The notes under the pieces are model-generated. The model saw nothing but the letters and a program-made list of their open reading frames with translations, was not told where the DNA came from and searched no databases. This document shows positions 3,763-8,372 of a stretch of 8,372 nucleotides of DNA, one piece after another. The DNA lies in the NCBI GenBank assembly GCA_014804225.1, contig JAAVAF010000027.1, forward strand, positions 1 through 8,372, in the 5' to 3' direction. Numbering within the stretch: the stretch's first letter is position 1; each line of letters begins with the position of its first letter. The DNA comes from Lachnospiraceae bacterium. GTDB taxonomy: Bacteria > Bacillota > Clostridia > Lachnospirales > Lachnospiraceae. The position numbers and the translations under genes are program-made.

Positions 3763-6417
3763 ATGAGTAAAGAATTAGCAAAGACGTACGATCCGCATGG
3801 ACTTGAGGACAGAATTTATCAGAAATGGCTCGACAAAAAATATTTTCATGCCGAGGTAGACAGGAGCAAAAAACCCTTTACAATCGTCATTCCACCTCCA
3901 AACATTACAGGACAGCTCCATATGGGACATGCCCTTGACAATACAATGCAGGATATTTTGATTCGATTTAAGAGAATGCAGGGCTATAATGCGCTCTGGC
4001 AGCCGGGAACAGACCATGCGAGTATTGCAACAGAGGTAAAGATTATTGAAAAGCTCAAGGAGGAAGGCATTGATAAGCATGACCTTGGCAGAGAGAAGTT
4101 TTTGGAGCGCGCGTGGGACTGGAAAAAAGAGTATGGTGGAAGAATTATCAGTCAGCTCAAGAAGCTTGGTTCGTCGTGTGACTGGGACAGAGAGCGCTTT
4201 ACAATGGACGAGGGCTGCAATAAGGCTGTTACACAGGTATTCTGCAAGATGCATGAGAAAGGTTACATTTATAAAGGCGCAAGAATGATTAACTGGTGCC
4301 CTGTATGTAACACTTCTATTTCAGATGCAGAGGTGGAGTATGAGGAGCAGGCGGGACATTTCTGGCATATCAAGTATCCGATTTTGAATGATGACTCTAC
4401 GGAGTCGGGAGAGTATTTGACATTTGCAACGACAAGACCGGAAACAATGCTTGGCGATACGGCAGTGGCAATCCATCCCGATGATGAGCGGTATGCGCAC
4501 TTAAAAGGGAAAAAGCTGATGCTGCCGTTAATGAACCGTGAGATTCCGGTCGTAGAGGATACGTATGTCGATATGGAGTTTGGTACGGGTGTTGTTAAGA
4601 TTACACCGGCACATGACCCGAATGACTTTGAGGTAGGAAAGCGGCATGACCTTCCTATTATTAATATTATGAATGATGACGCCACGATCAATGAAAACGG
4701 CGGAAAATTTGCAGGAATGGATCGCTATGAGGCGAGAGCGGCGATTGTGGAAGAACTTGACAAAATGGGACTTCTCGTGAAGATAGAGGATCATAGCCAC
4801 AATGTCGGCACACACGACCGTTGTAAGACGACGATTGAGCCTTTGGTAAAACAGCAGTGGTTTGTCAAGATGGACGAGCTGATTAAGCCCGCCGTGGAGG
4901 CTGTAAAGAGCGGTGAGATTAAGCTGATACCGGAACGAATGGATAAGACGTATTATAACTGGACAGACAACATCAAGGACTGGTGTATTTCAAGACAGCT
5001 CTGGTGGGGACACAGAATTCCGGCTTATTATTGCGATGATTGCGGTGAGATTGTTGTTGCCGGGAAGGCGCCGGAGGTTTGTCCGAAGTGTGGCTGCACC
5101 CATTTGACACAAGATCCGGATACACTTGATACATGGTTTTCGTCAGCACTTTGGCCGTTTTCGACGCTTGGATGGCCGGATAAGACGGAGGATTTGGAGT
5201 ATTTTTATCCTACCGATGTGCTCGTGACAGGGTATGATATTATCTTTTTCTGGGTTATCCGTATGATTTTCTCAGGATATGAGCATATGAAAGAGAAACC
5301 GTTTCAAACAGTGCTTTTCCACGGGCTTGTGCGCGATTCACAGGGAAGAAAGATGTCAAAATCACTTGGAAATGGTATTGATCCGCTTGAGGTGATTGAA
5401 AAATATGGTGCAGATGCTCTTAGAATGACGCTGATTACAGGAAACGCACCGGGAAATGATATGCGCTTTTATTATGAGCGTGTGGAGGCAAACAGAAACT
5501 TTGCGAATAAGGTTTGGAATGCGTCACGCTTTATCATGATGAACATGGAGGGCAAAGCGGTAACCGATGCGAAAGATGCATTGGAGCCTGTAGACCGTTG
5601 GATTATTTCGAAATTAAACAGCCTTGTGAAAGAAGTAACAGACAATATGGAAAGCTTTGAGCTTGGCATCGCAGTGCAAAAAATTTATGACTTTATTTGG
5701 GACGAATTCTGCGACTGGTATATTGAAATGGTAAAGCCAAGGTTGTATAATTCAGATGATAGTAAATCACAGAATGTGGCGCTCTGGACGTTAAAGACGG
5801 TTCTGATAGACGCATTAAAGCTGTTGCATCCTTATATGCCGTTTATTACAGAGGAAATCTTCTGTACATTACAGTCCGAGGAAGAGTCTATTATGATTTC
5901 AAAGTGGCCTGTATTTAGCACGGAGAGAAGTTTTGTAAAGGATGAGCGGGATATTGAAATCATCAAAGAGGCAGTGCGCGGCATCCGAAATGTGCGGACA
6001 GAGATGAACGTGGCTCCGTCTAAGAAGGCGCATGTGTATGTGGTTTCGGAAAATGCCGATATCAGAGCGACCTTTGAGGAGGGAAAATTATTCTTTGCTT
6101 CTCTTGCGTATGCGTCCGAGGTAACAATCCAAACGGACAAGAGTGGAATTGCAGATGATGCGGTTTCTGTGGTGATTGCCAACGCAAATATTTATATTCC
6201 TTTTGCAGAGTTGGTTGACATCAAACAGGAGATCGAGCGTCTTGAAAAGGAAGAAAAGCGCTTGGAGGGTGAACTTGCCCGCGTAAACGGTATGTTGAAT
6301 AACGAACGGTTTATGTCGAAGGCACCCGAGAGTAAGGTCGCAGAAGAAAGAGAAAAATTGGCAAAATATACACAAATGCGACAACAAGTTTCAGAACGAC
6401 TTGCACAATTAAGGTAA
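3763..6417 (+). CDS. valS: Valyl-tRNA synthetase (ValRS)
   Basis: An 884-residue class I aminoacyl-tRNA synthetase that charges tRNA-Val with valine using ATP in the cytoplasm. Visible in order: PPPNITGQLHMGH with the HIGH-type motif at residues 53-56; the CP1 editing domain, with TTRPETMLGD from residue 223, which hydrolyses mischarged Thr-tRNA-Val; a cysteine cluster likely binding zinc (C424, C427, C440, C443); KMSKS at 530-534; the anticodon-binding helical domain from about 610 to 755; and a C-terminal coiled-coil tRNA arm (about 819-884). The length is normal for bacterial ValRS. I chose ATG 3763 (MSKELAKTYDP, the family start) because AAAGGAG ends 13 bases before it. The in-frame ATG at 3751 is only one base after that site. 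It probably has its own promoter at 3614. Confidence 0.98.
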   Translation: MSKELAKTYDPHGLEDRIYQKWLDKKYFHAEVDRSKKPFTIVIPPPNITGQLHMGHALDNTMQDILIRFKRMQGYNALWQPGTDHASIATEVKIIEKLKEEGIDKHDLGREKFLERAWDWKKEYGGRIISQLKKLGSSCDWDRERFTMDEGCNKAVTQVFCKMHEKGYIYKGARMINWCPVCNTSISDAEVEYEEQAGHFWHIKYPILNDDSTESGEYLTFATTRPETMLGDTAVAIHPDDERYAHLKGKKLMLPLMNREIPVVEDTYVDMEFGTGVVKITPAHDPNDFEVGKRHDLPIINIMNDDATINENGGKFAGMDRYEARAAIVEELDKMGLLVKIEDHSHNVGTHDRCKTTIEPLVKQQWFVKMDELIKPAVEAVKSGEIKLIPERMDKTYYNWTDNIKDWCISRQLWWGHRIPAYYCDDCGEIVVAGKAPEVCPKCGCTHLTQDPDTLDTWFSSALWPFSTLGWPDKTEDLEYFYPTDVLVTGYDIIFFWVIRMIFSGYEHMKEKPFQTVLFHGLVRDSQGRKMSKSLGNGIDPLEVIEKYGADALRMTLITGNAPGNDMRFYYERVEANRNFANKVWNASRFIMMNMEGKAVTDAKDALEPVDRWIISKLNSLVKEVTDNMESFELGIAVQKIYDFIWDEFCDWYIEMVKPRLYNSDDSKSQNVALWTLKTVLIDALKLLHPYMPFITEEIFCTLQSEEESIMISKWPVFSTERSFVKDERDIEIIKEAVRGIRNVRTEMNVAPSKKAHVYVVSENADIRATFEEGKLFFASLAYASEVTIQTDKSGIADDAVSVVIANANIYIPFAELVDIKQEIERLEKEEKRLEGELARVNGMLNNERFMSKAPESKVAEEREKLAKYTQMRQQVSERLAQLR

Positions 6418-6430
6418 ATGATGTTACAAT
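6401..6430 (+). promoter_or_regulatory. Candidate promoter for the FapA-like gene, overlapping the end of valS
   Basis: TTGCAC (6401-6406) is followed after 18 bases by TACAAT (6425-6430), and TGT just before it makes an extended -10. Transcription would start near 6437, about 34 bases before the ATG. There is no terminator after valS, so readthrough from valS is also likely. Confidence 0.45.
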
Positions 6431-6450
6431 ATATAAGAGAGGGTAACAAA

Positions 6451-6464
6451 ACCCCTTCGGAGGT
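6451..6464 (+). other. Ribosome binding site held in a UUCG-loop hairpin
   Basis: ACCCC, UUCG, GAGGU can fold into a short stem closed by a C-G pair over a stable UUCG tetraloop, with one C-A mismatch. The arm contains the GGAGG (6459-6463) that serves the ATG at 6471 with a 7-base gap. It may lower or tune initiation; the stem is short, so the effect is uncertain. Confidence 0.3.
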
Positions 6465-6470
6465 GTTTGT

Positions 6471-7856
6471 ATGGTTAATGTCAAATCTTATGTAAGAATA
6501 ACGGAAGATAAAAAAGAAGCATGGCTTTATTTGTGCGCTCCTGATGATGGTGAGATGTACGAAAAAAGCGAAATTATGAGATATCTGCAACTAAACAATG
6601 TTGTTGCGGGTATCAACGAATCGCACATAGCGGCGATGTGCAAAAAGCAGATTTATGAGCGTGAGGTAAAGGTTGCCACAAGTGTGAAGGGAGATCCCGG
6701 ACGGGAAGGATATTTTGAATTTTTCTTTGACACGGAAAAGCCAAAGCCTAAAATAAACAACGACGGAACGGTTGATTATAGGAGTATGTCCCTTGTGCAG
6801 AATGTAACGGAGGGAAGTCTGCTTGCGTTATACCACCCGGCGGTTCAGGGAACGAGCGGGCGTGATGTTACCGGTGCGTTTGAAAAATTGACAATTCATA
6901 AGGAGCTGCGCCCACTTACGGGAAAGGGCATCAGTAATGAAAAAAATCCGCATGAATATTATGCAACAAAGTCCGGAAAGATCGAATATGATGGAGTGAA
7001 CAAGCTTTCGATTGTTGAAGTGTACGAAGTACAGGGGGGCTGTAACTATTCCAACAACGCGCTGGTGGAGTTTAACGGTGATGTCATCATCCATGGAAAC
7101 GTGGAGGCCGGTGTAACGATACGCGCCGGAAAGAGCCTTACGGTTGATGGTGTAGTGGAATCGGCGGAGATTACTGCCGGTGGTGATGTATGCTTAAAGC
7201 GCGGTATGCAAGGCAGCGGAAAGGGAACGATTACTGCCGGAGGAAATGTCTTTACCGAGTTTTTGGAATATACAAAAGTCAATGCAGAGGGAAGCGTACA
7301 GTCAAATGTTATTTTGAATTCACAGGTTGAATCAAAAGGCACGATTACGCTTACCGGAAAGAAAGGTCTGATTGCGGGCGGCAACGTGCATGCGATGATG
7401 GGTGTTACTTGTCAGAATGCTGGAAACGCTTCAGAAATCAAGACGGGAATACATATCGGCGTGCTCCCGGAGCTTCTTGAGAAGCGGATTGAAGTCAGCC
7501 AGCAGTACGCAAAGCTCAATGAGGAGCTTGATGAGATTGTATTGGGTATGGCAAAGGTTCTTCGTGTCAGACAGCAGACCGGAGAGCTCAGTGAACAGCT
7601 TCAACAGCATTTGGAGTCCTTGAAGGATAAGAAGGACGAGGTTTACAAGAAATGTATGGATATGAAGAAGGAAGCGGAAAGACTTGAGCAAATGGTGACA
7701 GAGGCGAGAGAGGCAAAGATCAGAATCAGTGGCAGCGTTTATAAAGGAACAGTTATCGGAATTGATGACTGTCAGCTTCCGATTCAGAGAGATACAAGCT
7801 TTATGGAATATACAAGCCAGAATGGTGTGATTGTGGGCACCGTAATCGTAATTTAG
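6471..7856 (+). CDS. FapA / DUF342 family beta-helix protein
   Basis: A 461-residue cytoplasmic protein of the FapA (DUF342) family. The N-terminal part (about 1-180) includes the family segments TEGSLLALYHPAVQGTSGRDV and GKGI. Residues 198-330 form a right-handed beta-helix, shown by short strand repeats such as GDVIIHGNVEAGVTI, SLTVDGVVE, ITAGGDV, ITAGGNV and GLIAGGNVHAM. Residues 333-415 are a long coiled coil (LLEKRIEVSQQYAKL to EAERLEQMVTEA), followed by a closing beta segment (ISGSVYKGTVIGI). Vibrio FapA takes part in flagellar assembly and localisation, but the family is widespread and its role in Firmicutes is not established. GGAGG lies 7 bases before the ATG. It sits between valS and folC, with no flagellar gene visible. 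A strong terminator follows. I leave the symbol empty because function is not shown. Confidence 0.9.
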   Translation: MVNVKSYVRITEDKKEAWLYLCAPDDGEMYEKSEIMRYLQLNNVVAGINESHIAAMCKKQIYEREVKVATSVKGDPGREGYFEFFFDTEKPKPKINNDGTVDYRSMSLVQNVTEGSLLALYHPAVQGTSGRDVTGAFEKLTIHKELRPLTGKGISNEKNPHEYYATKSGKIEYDGVNKLSIVEVYEVQGGCNYSNNALVEFNGDVIIHGNVEAGVTIRAGKSLTVDGVVESAEITAGGDVCLKRGMQGSGKGTITAGGNVFTEFLEYTKVNAEGSVQSNVILNSQVESKGTITLTGKKGLIAGGNVHAMMGVTCQNAGNASEIKTGIHIGVLPELLEKRIEVSQQYAKLNEELDEIVLGMAKVLRVRQQTGELSEQLQQHLESLKDKKDEVYKKCMDMKKEAERLEQMVTEAREAKIRISGSVYKGTVIGIDDCQLPIQRDTSFMEYTSQNGVIVGTVIVI

Positions 7857-7859
7857 AAT
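7831..7859 (+). promoter_or_regulatory. Weak candidate promoter before folC
   Basis: TTGTGG (7831-7836) and TAGAAT (7854-7859) are 17 bases apart, at the end of the FapA-like gene. The -10 is 5 of 6 but the -35 is poor. A start near 7866 would put the terminator hairpin at the very beginning of the transcript, which argues against simple use. Confidence 0.22.
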
Positions 7860-7869
7860 TGAGATAGAA

Positions 7870-7902
7870 GTTCGCAGTGCAGCAGCACTGCGAACCGTTT
7901 TT
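7870..7902 (+). terminator. Intrinsic terminator after the FapA-like gene
   Basis: GTTCGCAGTGC, loop AGCA, GCACTGCGAAC is a perfect 11-bp stem followed by CG and five T. It begins 14 bases after the stop codon. The T-run ends just before the folC ribosome site, so folC expression must rely on readthrough or on another start point. Confidence 0.85.
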
Positions 7903-7914
7903 CAGGGAGAAAGA

Positions 7915-8372
7915 ATGATAGAAGAAAAGGCACAAAACTATCAGGAGGCAGAACAGTTTTTGTCGGAAGTTCCTAAATTTACGAGTAAAAATCCACTTGC
8001 CGAAACAAAGGGATTTTATGCATTTGTGCAAAAGGAAATAGAAGAGGAACGGCTTGGACGCATTATCCATATCGCGGGAACAAACGGAAAAGGATCGGTA
8101 TGTGCTTTTTTACAGCAAATTTTTTTAGAAAGCGGATATCATGTGGGCATGTTTACCTCACCGCATCTGATTACCACAAGGGAGCGGTTTATGATTGACG
8201 GGGAGATGATATCGGAGGAGCTGTTTGTAGAGGCGTTTTGCTGGCTTGGTTTCAAGTTGAAGGCGTATAGGGCTGTTAAGGCGGATTACGTACCCACATA
8301 TTTTGAGCGCCTTTTTTTTATGGGTATGTATGTGTTTGCAAAAGCGGGTGTGGATATTACCGTGCTTGAAAC
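7915..8372 (+). CDS. folC: Folylpolyglutamate synthase / dihydrofolate synthase, N-terminal part (3' end outside window)
   Basis: The first 152 residues of a FolC/Mur-ligase-type enzyme, which adds glutamate to folates (and in many bacteria to dihydropteroate) using ATP in the cytoplasm. Visible are the P-loop HIAGTNGKGSV (residues 52-62), the folate-binding loop segment GMFTSPHL (78-85), the RERF/MIDGE segment (89-97) with Arg and Glu in the family places, and PTYFE followed by VDITVLET, which leads to the conserved ETGLGGRLD region just cut off. AGGGAG lies 5 bases before the ATG. The reading frame has no stop to the window edge. It follows the FapA-like gene by 58 bases, with a terminator between. 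Whether it is mono- or bifunctional cannot be seen from this part. Confidence 0.93.
   Translation, partial: MIEEKAQNYQEAEQFLSEVPKFTSKNPLAETKGFYAFVQKEIEEERLGRIIHIAGTNGKGSVCAFLQQIFLESGYHVGMFTSPHLITTRERFMIDGEMISEELFVEAFCWLGFKLKAYRAVKADYVPTYFERLFFMGMYVFAKAGVDITVLE

Noticed and set aside
3775..4691. Long minus-strand open frames opposite valS
   Set aside because: valS is a certain match along its whole length; these frames lack ribosome sites and family features.

Overview
The window looks like chromosomal DNA of a low-GC Firmicute, most likely a Clostridia/Lachnospiraceae-type gut anaerobe. This rests on the AT-rich intergenic DNA, GGAGG-type ribosome binding sites, sigma-A promoters with U-tract terminators, and the families present (PadR, DUF1700/HAAS, DUF4097, PspC, FapA/DUF342). 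The taxonomic call is an inference. I see no insertion sequence, phage gene, tRNA, rRNA or CRISPR array.

Layout. Positions 2-289 (+) hold the C-terminal end of an unrecognised protein. It converges on a minus-strand gene (340-1008) for a membrane-anchored SH3b protein with a strongly acidic tyrosine-rich tail, and a bidirectional terminator (309-337) separates the two. Upstream of the SH3b gene, and also on the minus strand, is a tight four-gene operon transcribed from about 3510 down to 1206: a PadR-family repressor (3136-3444), a DUF1700/HAAS membrane protein (2354-3100), a membrane-anchored DUF4097 beta-repeat protein (1431-2357, overlapping the previous gene by ATGA) and a small PspC-domain membrane protein (1206-1412).

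The operon promoter is the most striking regulatory DNA in the window. It is a perfect TTGACA-N17-TATAAT promoter with a pure A/T stretch upstream. Two similar palindromes, centred 32 bp apart (about three helical turns), cover its -10/spacer and its initial transcribed region. This fits autorepression by the PadR protein. The set resembles a small envelope-state-responsive module with no recognisable kinase; that function is inferred.

The right half is housekeeping on the plus strand: valS (valyl-tRNA synthetase, 3763-6417) with its own promoter but no visible T-box; a FapA/DUF342 beta-helix protein (6471-7856) with a likely extended -10 promoter inside the end of valS; a strong terminator hairpin (7870-7902); and the 5' part of folC (folylpolyglutamate/dihydrofolate synthase, from 7915, cut off by the window end). 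All the complete genes appear intact; I saw no frameshift.
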